Shown piece by piece: positions 33,537 to 41,502 of a stretch of DNA of 44,548 nt. Origin of the DNA: Methylobacterium sp. J-030. Its GTDB lineage: Bacteria; Pseudomonadota; Alphaproteobacteria; Rhizobiales; Beijerinckiaceae. Position 1 is the stretch's first letter. Every line of letters begins with the position of its first letter. The notes below the pieces were generated by a model, which saw only the letters and a program-made list of their open reading frames with translations, did no database searches and was not told the origin of the DNA. Both the position numbers and the translations under genes were made by a program. The stretch covers positions 1 to 44,548 of the forward strand of contig NZ_JAKSYM010000171.1 in NCBI RefSeq assembly GCF_022829545.1. Direction: 5' to 3'.

Positions 33537-34249
33537 ATGGCCGCTCCGGTGCCGCTGCGCTCGGACTTCGACGCCGAAGCCTTGCGCATCCTGGCCAAGG
33601 GCGCATGCGATCCCGCTCAGACCCGTCGCCAGCTGGCTTTGTCTGCGATCTATGCGGGTGGCTCGCGTACGGAAGCCGCCGCGTTCGGCGGAATCGGGCT
33701 TCAGACGGTGTGGGACTGGGTCATGGCGTTCAATGCGTCCGGTCCGGACGGGCTGATCGGCGGCAAGGCACCCGGTTGCGCGTCCGCGCCTGAACGCCGC
33801 GCAGCGCGAGGCGCTGCGCGCGCTGGTCGAGCAGGGGCCAATGCCAGCCGCCCACGGGGTGGTGCGCTGGCGGCTGATCGATCTCGCCTAGATCCTGTTT
33901 GAGGATCACGGCGTCTCGGTGTCCGAACAGACGCTGAGCCGGGTGCTGCGGAGCATGGGCTATCGGAAGCTCTCGGCCCGTCCGCGCCACCACGCCTAGG
34001 ACCCGGACGCCATCCCGGATTTTAAAAAAGCTTCCCCGCCCGCTTGGCGGAGAACGCGCAGGCCGTCGGAGGCAAGTCGACAGAAGTCTGGTTCGCCGAC
34101 GAGGCTCGGGTCGGCCAGAGGAACACGATCACCCGGCACTGGGCCAAACGCGGCACGCGCCCCACGGCACCCAAGGACCAGCGCACAGCCTCGGCCTATA
34201 TCTTCGGCGCGATCTGCCCCACCCTCGACAAAGGGGCGGGCTTGGTTAT
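33537..34249 (+). pseudogene. IS630-family transposase, 5' portion
   Basis: Starts MAAPVPLRSDFDAEALRIL with GGAGGAGG before the ATG; the HTH (GGSRTEAAAFGGIGLQTVWDW) is intact. A frameshift near 33775 moves to RPRLNAAQREALRALVEQGP, two in-frame TAG codons follow (33889 and 33997), and another shift leads to EVWFADEARVGQRNTITRHWA with the first DDE Asp. The frame is cut at GLVM by the inner transposon. Confidence 0.8.
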
Positions 34250-34275
34250 GGCGATTATGCCTTTGACAAACACAA
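34242..34275. repeat. Left target duplication and inverted repeat of the IS1595 transposon
   Basis: TTGGTTAT (34242-34249) is the 8-bp target duplication. The 26-base terminal inverted repeat follows from 34250, starting GGCGATTATGCC; it is identical to the complement of the right end. Confidence 0.93.
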
Positions 34276-34439
34276 CGAAGTCGGCCGGAACTGGATTGGC
34301 TCGCTTGAGTTGACTGCCTGAGGAACACTCAGAGCAAAAAGCGCGGGGGCTCTTTTAAGCGCTCCGGCACCCATGCTTCCGTCACAAGAAGATGGCCGGC
34401 TGCCAGCCCGCAACTGATCCTGCGTTCCTCACCGAGTTT

Positions 34440-34458
34440 CCCGACAAAGTGTGTCGGG
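34440..34458 (+). other. Hairpin just before the tRNA-like region
   Basis: CCCGACA (34440-34446) pairs with TGTCGGG (34452-34458) around a 5-base loop AAGTG. It lies 9 bases before the 3' half of the tRNA-like sequence and may be part of its structured leader. Confidence 0.5.
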
Positions 34459-34460
34459 CG

Positions 34461-34545
34461 AGAGCTACCCGGAGACGCGGGTTCGATCCCCGTAGCCCCG
34501 ACCATGACGGGGCTTGGTCTAGCGGTCAGGACGCCGGGCTCAATC
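34461..34545 (+). tRNA. Candidate circularly permuted tRNA-like gene (3' half precedes 5' half)
   Basis: The 3' half comes first: anticodon 3' stem CCCGG (34468-34472), variable AGAC, T-arm GCGGG-TTCGATC-CCCGT (34477-34493), acceptor AGCCCCG (34494-34500), A and CCA (34501-34504). After TGA comes a 5' half: acceptor CGGGGCT (34508-34514), TG, D-arm GTCT-AGCGGTCA-GGAC (34517-34532), G, anticodon 5' stem CCGGG (34534-34538) and CT. Acceptor strands pair 7/7 and anticodon stems 5/5, so both halves fit one tRNA split in the anticodon loop. The anticodon cannot be fixed. Alternative: scar of a tandem tRNA pair by deletion. Confidence 0.55.
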
Positions 34546-34719
34546 CGAACGCCGCTCGCCGCTTGGTGGGCGGCGTTTAGTTTTCGGGGCAGGCTTCGTC
34601 TTTGCCAATCGTCCCATCAATGCATCGGCAGCGGAACTCTCGCCATCCGCACCCGCTTTTTTGGCGGCTTCGATAAAACGAGCGTACTGTTCTTCCGGTT
34701 CGACTTTCTTACGTGACAA
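34540..34719 (-). CDS. Small basic protein, third gene of the passenger operon
   Basis: 59 residues from a TTG at 34719, chosen because GGAGG lies 6 bases upstream; it overlaps the PIN gene by 11 bases. LSRKKVEPEEQYARFIEAAKKAGADGESSAADALMGRLAKTK is helical, then a basic tail. Its last codons overlap the terminator and the 5' tRNA half. Possibly an additional antitoxin-like component; no family recognised. Confidence 0.55.
   Translation of the reverse strand: MSRKKVEPEEQYARFIEAAKKAGADGESSAADALMGRLAKTKPAPKTKRRPPSGERRSD
34548..34586 (+). terminator. Rho-independent terminator after the tRNA-like region
   Basis: AACGCCGC (34548-34555) pairs with GCGGCGTT (34571-34578) and is followed by TAGTTTTC. 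It ends a rightward transcript that would include both tRNA halves. The hairpin also overlaps the C-terminal codons of the convergent small gene. Confidence 0.6.
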
Positions 34720-35167
34720 TTCCAACCTCCGCAAAGAAAGACGGCCCGTCGATGCAGCGAACCAATAAGCTTTGCTGCCGACAAACGTAGGGAATTTTCT
34801 TTGTACTGGCTTGCCTTTCATCTGTGATGACACACCACCCATGATGCTTCGCGGCTGCAATGAGCCAAGGGTCCGCCGGATCCGGATTGCGAGAGCCGCT
34901 CATGTCGAACAAAAACTCAAAGTCGTCCGATATCGAGCCGGCAATTGCAGCGATCCCCGGGCCATATTGGTTTTTAATAACGAACTTTGATTTCCTTCGG
35001 ACTAATCTTGACCTAAGGTCCGGCCATCTCCTTAATTCATCCAACACTTGCTCGACAGTTTTAAGTTTATCGCAGTCAATTTGATGCTCTATACCACAGA
35101 GGATGGTCTCGGCATCTGGCCGAAGGCTGGCGTGAACAATTGCGTCGGTATCAATGAGATACGACAC
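34709..35167 (-). CDS. DUF4411 PIN-domain protein (predicted toxin RNase)
   Basis: 152 residues. PIN-type acidic residues: IDTDAIVH (D6, D8) at the start, LDELRRW (Glu), and DPADPWLIAAAKHHGWCVITDE near the C-terminus, then KKIPYVC. This order matches DUF4411, found with Xre-ImmA/IrrE partners. Predicted Mg-dependent RNase. Starts within the stop region of the ImmA gene (17-base overlap), so the expression is coupled. Confidence 0.8.
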   Translation of the reverse strand: MSYLIDTDAIVHASLRPDAETILCGIEHQIDCDKLKTVEQVLDELRRWPDLRSRLVRRKSKFVIKNQYGPGIAAIAGSISDDFEFLFDMSGSRNPDPADPWLIAAAKHHGWCVITDERQASTKKIPYVCRQQSLLVRCIDGPSFFAEVGIVT

Positions 35168-36311
35168 TAGGGATCGCGCCTATGCGACTAAACCGTCTCG
35201 CTACTTGCTCCCGAACGCGGTCAAAATGCTGCGGAGAAAGTTGCAACATATCTGTTGCTTCAACCTGCCCAATCTGACCAGCGTCGGTCGCGCTCATCAC
35301 TGTTTGCAGGTAGCGGGCGCCCATCTCGCTCATTTGAGTGGCTACGTGATCGCCTCCGGACTGCTCCCTCAAAGTTATCTCTTGTTGGGACGCGACAAAG
35401 CGAGCGTAGTATCCGGCGGGGGCTAAGTTTAGTTCCTCCAACCGCAATGCGAATGCCTGCTGACTTACCTTGAACCTCCTAGCCCAATTGCGGATGTCTT
35501 CAAATTCCCACTCTATAGGCTGGTTGGGCCAAGTCGGAAGGGCCGCCCGAAGGGCCGCTCGGGGCATAAGAAATCCTGCCGCGAACCTATTGCAGAATGC
35601 CTCGACTGGGTTGCGATCGTTATGATCGGATAACCCAGGCTGCCGGAGGAGCAAGTGACAGTATTCATGTACTAAAGTGAAAATCCTTGCAGGCTCGTGA
35701 GGCTCGTTCTTGTTGAGAACGATGATCGGAGAATTTGGGTTCTCATACGTTGTAAATCCGCGACAATCCTCTAGATCGAACTTCTGTAGAAGAACGAATA
35801 CGCCGAGATTTTCGATAACGCTACGCCAGTTGTTGGCGGCATCTTTGAACGGCCACGCAAATTGGGTGGCCGGAGAAATGCCGAGCCGCTCGCGCTCACG
35901 CTCGCCTGCCTCGCTTGCGTTCTCTGTCAGGCTGACGCGAGCTAGCACAGGCGTCGGCGGCGCCGCGCCTGCCTCAACCAATTCCAATATATTGGCGTTG
36001 ATAGTCTGTGCGTAGCTGATCGCTATACGTGTATCGAAATCGATGCGAGGGCGGCGCCCATCAATCGTGCGGAAATCAGTCGGCATAGGCGGAATATTAG
36101 GCGGCGTTTGTCGCAACAAAGTCGCCCGCGGAACGCGAAGCCGGTCAGATATTTTTTTGAATTGGGTCAGGTTGAGCGGTTTCTTGCCCTGTTCAAGCGC
36201 CAAAAGATCCGGCTCCGGAATAGAAAGCTTCACCGCGGCCTCACTACGCGTGAGACCCCGATGCTCCCGTGCCCAGACGATCAATGCGGGCTTGACGGCA
36301 ATCACCGCCAT
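35151..36311 (-). CDS. Xre HTH-ImmA/IrrE metallopeptidase fusion (antitoxin-like)
   Basis: 386 residues. N-terminal HTH (GLTRSEAAVKLSIPEPDLLALEQGKKPLNLTQFKKIS, about 18-55) and a central zinc peptidase domain with LVHEYCHLLLR (HExxH) and the downstream EAFCNRFAAGFLMP motif, the COG2856 layout. Such proteins regulate and may cleave partners. Paired with DUF4411 genes they act as putative antitoxin. The start overlaps the transposase stop by 10 bases. Confidence 0.88.
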   Translation of the reverse strand: MAVIAVKPALIVWAREHRGLTRSEAAVKLSIPEPDLLALEQGKKPLNLTQFKKISDRLRVPRATLLRQTPPNIPPMPTDFRTIDGRRPRIDFDTRIAISYAQTINANILELVEAGAAPPTPVLARVSLTENASEAGERERERLGISPATQFAWPFKDAANNWRSVIENLGVFVLLQKFDLEDCRGFTTYENPNSPIIVLNKNEPHEPARIFTLVHEYCHLLLRQPGLSDHNDRNPVEAFCNRFAAGFLMPRAALRAALPTWPNQPIEWEFEDIRNWARRFKVSQQAFALRLEELNLAPAGYYARFVASQQEITLREQSGGDHVATQMSEMGARYLQTVMSATDAGQIGQVEATDMLQLSPQHFDRVREQVARRFSRIGAIPSVVSH

Positions 36312-37240
36312 AGTGAGTCCCGGTAGGTTAAGCGCTTCCCGACGATACCACGGAGCGCCCTTTCTGTCCGCTCAGGATCATGAATACCTAACGCAATCCG
36401 GTGGTTGTATCGGAAATCGAACTCGGCGAGGTAGCGGTGCAGGTGCTGCTTCCCGCAGTGCTGGTAGACGCCCTTCATGCCGCGCTTGAACACGGAGAAG
36501 TAGCCCTCGATTGTGTTCGTGTGGACGATGCCACGGACGTACTCCTTGGCGCCGTGAGCGGTCATCTGGTGGTCGGCAAAGGTGGCGCCGACCTTCGTGT
36601 AGATGCTGGACTCGTCGGTGTAGAGGCTCGCTTCCTTGACGATGTTGGCTTCAATAATCGGCCGGATCGTCTCGGGCTTGATGTCGTCAACCACGACGGA
36701 ACGGACCTGACCGGACTCACGGTCGAGAAGGGACAGCACCTTCATTTTGTGGTGATACGCGCGCTTCTTCGGGGCGCCGGGCTCACGGCCGATGAAGGTC
36801 TCGTCAGCCTCGACGGTGCCAGAGGCGCCGGGCATGCCATCAACGCCGCCCATTGGGGCAAGGGAGCCCTCACGCATCGCCTCACGCAGGCGGTGCATCA
36901 TGAACCAAGCCGTTCGATACGTGACCTCTAGGACGCAATGAAGCTGGTGGGCGCTAAATCCCTTCTTGCTGGACGCAAGAAGGTGGGCGGCCTGAAACCA
37001 CTTGTGCAGCGGAACCTTGCTGTCCTCAAACACGGTGCCGACTTTGACCGTGAATTGCTTCCGGCACTCGGCACAGGTGCGCAGGCCGGGGCGAGCCGTC
37101 TTGCCCTTGATGGAGTAGACGCGCTTGGGATCGGCGTTGCCGCAGTGGGGGCAGACGGGGCCATTCGGCCACACGATAGCCTCTAGCCGCGCGACGGCGG
37201 CAACCTCATCGTGAAAGTGCGGCTGAGACAGGACGGACAT
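36302..37240 (-). CDS. IS1595-family transposase
   Basis: 312 residues, apparently intact. Zinc ribbon CPHCGN ... CAECRKQF (35-63), then the ISXO2-like DDE domain: VEADETFIGREPG, YTDESSIY and HTNTIEGYFSVFKRGMKGVYQHCGKQHLHRYLAEFDFRYNHR. Start at 37240, 62 bases inside the right end of the transposon. It is the first gene of the passenger transcription unit. Confidence 0.93.
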   Translation of the reverse strand: MSVLSQPHFHDEVAAVARLEAIVWPNGPVCPHCGNADPKRVYSIKGKTARPGLRTCAECRKQFTVKVGTVFEDSKVPLHKWFQAAHLLASSKKGFSAHQLHCVLEVTYRTAWFMMHRLREAMREGSLAPMGGVDGMPGASGTVEADETFIGREPGAPKKRAYHHKMKVLSLLDRESGQVRSVVVDDIKPETIRPIIEANIVKEASLYTDESSIYTKVGATFADHQMTAHGAKEYVRGIVHTNTIEGYFSVFKRGMKGVYQHCGKQHLHRYLAEFDFRYNHRIALGIHDPERTERALRGIVGKRLTYRDSLWR

Positions 37241-37276
37241 GGCCTAACCCTCTGTCCGACAACCTATCTCAGCCGT

Positions 37277-37310
37277 TTGTGTTTGTCAAAGGCATAATCG
37301 CCTTGGTTAT
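37277..37310. repeat. Right inverted repeat and target duplication of the IS1595 transposon
   Basis: The 26-base terminal repeat 37277-37302 ends GGCATAATCGCC and is the exact complement of the left end. TTGGTTAT (37303-37310) is the second copy of the target duplication. Confidence 0.93.
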
Positions 37311-37671
37311 GCCCCGCTGCACCACCGAGGCGATGGGGCTGCATCTGGCCGAGATCGCCCGAGCCGTCGCGCCCGGCGCGCAACCGTGCTGCTGCTCGAT
37401 CAGGCCGGGTGGCCCACGACCAAGAAACTCGTCGTGCACGACAACATCACCCTTTTGCCACTGCCGGCTCGCTCCCCCGAACTGAACCCCGTCGAGAACC
37501 TGTAGCAGTTCATGCGCGACAACTGGCTCGGCAATCGGATCTTCAACTCCTACGCCGACATCCTCGATCACTGATGCCACGCCTGGAACACCCTCATCGA
37601 CCGGCCCTGGCGCATCATGTCCATCGGATGGCGCCCATGGGCCCATGGGTCCTGATCGATGAGGATTGGTA
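37311..37671 (+). pseudogene. IS630-family transposase, 3' portion
   Basis: Continues the broken gene: PRCTTEAMGLHLAEIARAV, then in another frame VLLLDQAGWPTTKKLVVHDNITLLPLPARSPELNPVENL (second DDE Asp and the final Glu), a TAG in place of Trp (37503), QFMRDNWLGNRIFNSYADILDH, another stop, and ending WRIMSIGW. The right terminal repeat follows at 37660-37671. Confidence 0.8.
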
Positions 37672-38250
37672 TGAGGCGCGTAGTTGACGGCCGGCGTCTG
37701 GGCGGCCTGCCACCTCACTATTTTCAAGCAGCTTCAGGACGCAGATGCGCTCCAGTGGGCACGCGCGGCCTTCGACATCGCGAACCTGCCATTGAGAAGG
37801 GAGCGCAGCGACGGGCCCGAACCCGACGGAGTGGAGCAAGGCGGGCCTGACGCGCTATCTCGTCGTGTTCGGAAGTGGCACGCCCGAATAGTGAGCCTGT
37901 CGAACTATCTGCCTGAGGCTGGGCGTGTCCAATTGCCATGACAGCCGTATGCTGGCGACCACGCTCGACACGATACCGGGGGAGTGCCCCGGCCAGCGTG
38001 GTTGCTCCTGGCGAAGACCCGACAAGTTGCACGCTGACAGGAACTACGATCATCGTCGCCCGCAGCATCAAACCGCGCATTGCACGCCGCGGCATCGAGA
38101 GCTGCGAGGACCTCGTCAGCTATCGCTGAATCTTGAAGCGCCGGCCAGCATGGCTGGCCCGGCTCCGCCACTTTGCAATCCGCAAGAAGCGACACGCCAA
38201 TTTTCTTCTCGTCTTTACCACTATTGCCTGAGCTCTGATTCAAGCTTAGG
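37672..38250 (+). pseudogene. IS5-family transposase, C-terminal fragment
   Basis: Scattered over three frames: AGVWAACHLTIFKQLQDADALQWARAAFD, SKAGLTRYLVV, CHDSRMLATTLDTIPG, RRPDKLHADRNYDHRR and IKPRIARRGIES, then AWLARLRHFAIRKKRHANF. This is the order of IS5-family catalytic domains. Several stops and frameshifts make it non-functional. Confidence 0.7.
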
Positions 38251-38555
38251 CGGGACGGCTTTTCCTCACCAACTATACTTCCCGTTTTGCGTTGCTAATT
38301 TGACCGGGAAGTTTGGATGGCATCGTGGCTTTATACCACGTTGTCAGCTTTTCGACGCATGTACGGGGGTCTTCAGCCTCAGTGATCTCGCCAGTTTGAG
38401 CGGCTTCCCAAACCTCTGCCGCTTGTTCCGTGCCAACGGGACATATCAATATAATGAGAGCTCAGGTAAATATAGTCGCGGGCCTTTGATCAAGATTTTG
38501 AAGCTATTTGGCTGAGCGCGGATAAATTAATATCGTAAAAACACGGAGCATAGCG
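38251..38555. other. 305-base stretch without credible gene
   Basis: Between the IS5 remnant and the next gene. AT content rises toward 38520-38600. An open frame reaching 38515 looks non-coding. It should hold the promoter of the 38556 gene; no repeat was identified. Confidence 0.4.
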
Positions 38556-39689
38556 ATGATTTTTTTATATCTCCCGCATAATATTGTAAAGCGCTATAAT
38601 ATATTAAAAAATTTCAGGGTTGTTTCGTTGCGAAACGATATTCAGAATGATGAAAATGCTGGTGCTCGCCTTGTAATACAACCTGACCCCGCCGTTCGCA
38701 CCCCGACATCGCCCACCGCACCCACTACCCCACCGTCACCCCCAACCAGACGCCAAGGCAGCAAAACAGCCCCTACCACCCCCCAGCCCCCTGTCGACCG
38801 TGTCAACCTGAGCGCTTTCACTACCTGGAACACGTTCGTTGCTGCCCATATGGAGGCTCATTGGGTGCGCCGCGATTACCTGCACCTCGGCTACAAGAGC
38901 CGGCCGTCGCTCGATAGAGCGACGCAGGCTACCCTCGAACAACGGCAAGCCCTCTTCCTGCCCGCTAACAACATGTGGGCGCGCGTGCGCTACGCGGGGG
39001 CGTTCGCAGAACACCTCAAACGCTTCGCTGCTCGGCTTACTGCGGGTGAACCGATCTTCCTCGTTACCCTCGTCAACCGCGAGCACACGGTCCCCCGGAA
39101 GGCGGCTGCAGCGTTCGACATCGCCCGCGTCAAGGGCTGGGTTCATCAGGTTCTCCACGGTACCAGCTATGTGGGCATGGTCGAGGCCGCCTATTTCTCA
39201 AACCTGCGGTTGCGCGACCCTTTCGAGCGCCGGCATGTCTCGTGGCACACTCACGTTTTGCTATGGGGCATCACTGAAGCTAAGCTGGCCGCCCGCTGCA
39301 ATGAGATCAACGGGCGTTACGTCACCGTGGTCGAGGGTGTGCCTGCTGCTCATTACCGTGCGTTAAAGCAAGAGGATGTCTTCGGCCGAAGCCTTTATGT
39401 CTGCAAGGCGCCCCTCACCGAATACCGGGTATGGGCTCGCAGGGAAGAGTGCTTCGACAGCGAAACTGGGGAGATCTTTCAAAGTTTCAGCGGTCGCTTC
39501 AGGGTGAGGAGCCGGCCGATCAGGCCCGGCGATTGGATTCACATGTCGGTGGTTTTCGCTGAGCGGGATCTTACTCAACTAGCGTTTGCCGCTGGTGATG
39601 GTCGCCAAATTCTCCGTGGAATCAATGCGCAGGCACTGGCCGCGTTTGATCGCTGGGAGGCGCAACAAGGCTATATGAAGGAAAGATGA
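38556..39689 (+). CDS. Hypothetical protein with possible HUH endonuclease motif
   Basis: 377 residues, ATG at 38556 with GGAG 6 bases upstream. The first ~45 codons are AT-rich; residues 45-80 are Pro/Thr-rich linker; the rest is one domain. YVGMVEAAYFSNLRL then HVSWHTHVLLWG (H231-T-H233) is laid out like motif 2 of rolling-circle Rep proteins, and FGRSLYVCKAP (Y281, K284) like motif 3. A replication initiator or transposase-like nicking enzyme is therefore possible; the middle residue of the HUH motif is Thr, which weakens the case. No close family is recognised. Confidence 0.6.
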   Translation: MIFLYLPHNIVKRYNILKNFRVVSLRNDIQNDENAGARLVIQPDPAVRTPTSPTAPTTPPSPPTRRQGSKTAPTTPQPPVDRVNLSAFTTWNTFVAAHMEAHWVRRDYLHLGYKSRPSLDRATQATLEQRQALFLPANNMWARVRYAGAFAEHLKRFAARLTAGEPIFLVTLVNREHTVPRKAAAAFDIARVKGWVHQVLHGTSYVGMVEAAYFSNLRLRDPFERRHVSWHTHVLLWGITEAKLAARCNEINGRYVTVVEGVPAAHYRALKQEDVFGRSLYVCKAPLTEYRVWARREECFDSETGEIFQSFSGRFRVRSRPIRPGDWIHMSVVFAERDLTQLAFAAGDGRQILRGINAQALAAFDRWEAQQGYMKER

Positions 39690-39828
39690 TTTAGTGAGAT
39701 TTATGACGCCCGCTTCATGCACCGCCGGCGCTAAACCGGATCATCGGTTAGAATGGCAAATCTGGGTTCAATATCAGGCGCTACATGTCCTACTCACCAA
39801 AAGTGCTGCGCGCGCGGTTGGGGCATTC

Positions 39829-40077
39829 TCAATCAACGTTCTCAATTGGACTATGAATTGCGTCACGAATTTCTTGTAGAGTTCCATCGATTTTGCCGCG
39901 CTTAAAGTCGTTTGTGACCTGAGAATATAAGTATTCAACTCCGTCCTCATCGAGATTGTTGATCTCAAGCTCACCGCATTTGGGGCAATAAACAATCGCC
40001 TCATTCTGTTTTAGAACGTTTGTGGCCTAATCACGCAAACTTTCCAAGCGTTCCAATTCACGTTTTGAGCCCGACAT
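39829..40077 (-). pseudogene. Small zinc-knuckle protein gene with in-frame amber codon
   Basis: Read from ATG 40077 (GGAGA 6 bases upstream), MSGSKRELERLESLRD is followed by TAG at 40029-40027. The frame then continues to 39829 with credible sequence: ATNVLKQNEAIVYCPKCGEL, EINNLDEDGVEYLYSQV, DFKRGKIDGTLQEIRDAIH. The total would be 82 codons. A CPKCG half zinc knuckle is seen. Either a nonsense mutation or readthrough. Confidence 0.55.
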
Positions 40078-40589
40078 AATTGCTCTCCTGTTGGGCAACA
40101 GCATACGCCACTACGACAGTAGGTGCGAGGGCTATGACACGAGGATTGCCGGACCGGCCCGCCTATAAAGGTTGGCCGCTCACTGCGGTATTACGCAGCT
40201 TGGCCTCCGCAAGCGAAACAACTGGTCTGAGGAGCGAAACTTTTACTCTTATGGCGCTCATCAAGGGGGCGACAAAATATCGAAGTATAATCCGGGGCGG
40301 ACCGACCGTTGAGCGCGGCGAGGTTGCGCTACGCTCAAAGCTTGGCAGAGCAGTGGAGTGTCACCTGTCCACCAGAAGCCCTAACAAGCTTCGAGGCATG
40401 CCGGCACCACCTTGATGCGCATGCCCCTTGAACGGCTCGTCAAGGCCGAAGCCGGCAAAGTCCTCAATCACACCTGATAAACCCTCACATGCAGGACGGC
40501 ACCCTCACGCGAGCGGTGCCAATAGCCGATTTAGTGACAAGCATGGCTGTTTGCGCCAGACTTCCCGGAAAAGGTAGATCAGGGAGGCG
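40078..40589. other. About 510 bases without credible gene
   Basis: No RNA gene or recognised transposase remnant. An open frame at 40080-40415 has no ribosome site and poor composition. The upstream part of the alpha/beta hydrolase gene lies at its right end, with AAGG/GGGAGG before the start at 40590. Confidence 0.4.
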
Positions 40590-41489
40590 ATGGTGAGATC
40601 TCTGCCAGTTCTGGCGCTAGCACTTGGCGTCCTGTTTGCTGTACAAGCTCAACCAGACTGGCTTTCACCGGAAGGTACCCAGCGGGTCGAGGTGAATGGG
40701 TACCCGATCACCTACCAGGAGACCGGGTCCGGCGAGCCCCTCGTCCTCGTACACGGGTCCTTGAACGACTACCGAATCTGGTACGCGCAGGTGCCGGAAT
40801 TTGCGAGAAAGTACCGTGTTATCACGATGAGCCTGCGCCACTACTACCCTGAAAAATGGGACGGCAAGGGCGATGACTTCTCCGTCAGCCAGCACGCAAC
40901 CGACGTCGCGGCCCTGATCAAACAGCTCGGGCTGGACAAGGTGCACCTGCTCGGGCACTCGCGTGGGGGCGCCGTCGTGCTGATGGTCGCCAAGGAGCAT
41001 CCCGAACTGATCAGAACCCTGGTCTTGGAGGATGCGAGCGGCATGGAGAGCCTGCTGCCCGACACGCTCGAGAGCAGGAAAATGGCCACTGAGACCAAGG
41101 AGCTGGTCGCTGAGCTGCGCCGCAATCTAGCTGACGGCAACGTCGAGAAGGCAGCCCAGGAGTTCACGGATGGCTTGGGCGGACCCGGGACCTGGGCCAA
41201 ACGCTCGCCGGCCCAGCGGCAGATCCTGCTCGACAACATGGGCACTGGTGTGGACAGCGGCGAGCGCGGCAACATCACCTGCGCCGACATCTCGAAGTTC
41301 GACGTCCCGGTTCTAACGCTCACCGGCGAGCGCAGCCCGATGCGCTACGCCGAGGCCTTCGCCGCCGCTCACCGCTGCAACGCCGCCGCCCCGGCGCCTA
41401 TCGTGATACCGAACGCCGCGCACGCCATGAACCGCGAGAACCCGGAACCGTTCAACAAGGCCGTTCTCGAATTCCTCTCGGAGCATTAG
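40590..41489 (+). CDS. Secreted alpha/beta hydrolase
   Basis: 299 residues. Residues 1-20 form a signal peptide, so the enzyme is probably periplasmic. The alpha/beta-hydrolase fold shows the oxyanion segment LVLVHGS (51-57), the nucleophile elbow GHSRGG (S124), a probable acid around LTGERSP, and the catalytic His in NAAHAMN (H278). Family members are esterases, lactonases, epoxide or haloperoxidase-like hydrolases; substrate not predictable. Preceded by GGGAGG. Convergent with the broken SDR gene. Confidence 0.87.
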   Translation: MVRSLPVLALALGVLFAVQAQPDWLSPEGTQRVEVNGYPITYQETGSGEPLVLVHGSLNDYRIWYAQVPEFARKYRVITMSLRHYYPEKWDGKGDDFSVSQHATDVAALIKQLGLDKVHLLGHSRGGAVVLMVAKEHPELIRTLVLEDASGMESLLPDTLESRKMATETKELVAELRRNLADGNVEKAAQEFTDGLGGPGTWAKRSPAQRQILLDNMGTGVDSGERGNITCADISKFDVPVLTLTGERSPMRYAEAFAAAHRCNAAAPAPIVIPNAAHAMNRENPEPFNKAVLEFLSEH

Positions 41490-41502
41490 CCCGCACTATA
41501 GC

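Larger units (their letters stand above)
34250..37302 (-). mobile_element. IS1595-family transposon with passenger genes (3053 bp)
   Basis: Bounded by 26-bp perfect inverted repeats and flanked by 8-bp direct repeats TTGGTTAT, as typical for the IS1595 family. It holds, leftward, the transposase, an Xre-ImmA/IrrE protein, a DUF4411 PIN protein and a small protein, all overlapping or nearly so, and near its left end a tRNA-like region. Removing it and one duplication restores an uninterrupted IS630 reading (GLVM-PRCTTEAMGLHLAEI). All ends are intact, so the insertion is recent and possibly active. Confidence 0.92.
33446..37671 (+). mobile_element. Decayed IS630-family element, interrupted by an IS1595-family transposon
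   Basis: Imperfect terminal inverted repeats start TACCAACCCTC (33446 on) and, on the minus strand from 37671, TACCAATCCTC; about three quarters of the first 25 positions agree. TA precedes the left end, as for IS630 targets. The transposase gene is broken by in-frame stops, frameshifts and the inner transposon. It sits within an IS5-family transposase gene. Confidence 0.7.
33245..38255 (+). mobile_element. IS5-family remnant, outermost layer of a nest
   Basis: Two parts of one decayed IS5-family transposase gene lie at both sides of the IS630 element: an N-terminal part (LLPPDPQKSKTGPPPASDRAALAGIIIVLHTG) ending at 33445 and a C-terminal part starting after 37671 (AGVWAACHLTIFKQLQDADALQWAR ...). 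Read together across the insertion they give the usual order. Terminal repeats could not be defined, so the ends are approximate. Confidence 0.65.

Noticed and set aside
34461..34504. Ordinary tRNA gene in this place
   Set aside because: Only a 3' half with CCA is in normal order; no D-arm or 5' acceptor strand was found upstream. The matching 5' half is downstream, hence the permuted reading.
40080..40415. 111-codon plus-strand frame
   Set aside because: It begins inside the ribosome-site region of the opposite small gene, has no start signal and no protein-like pattern.
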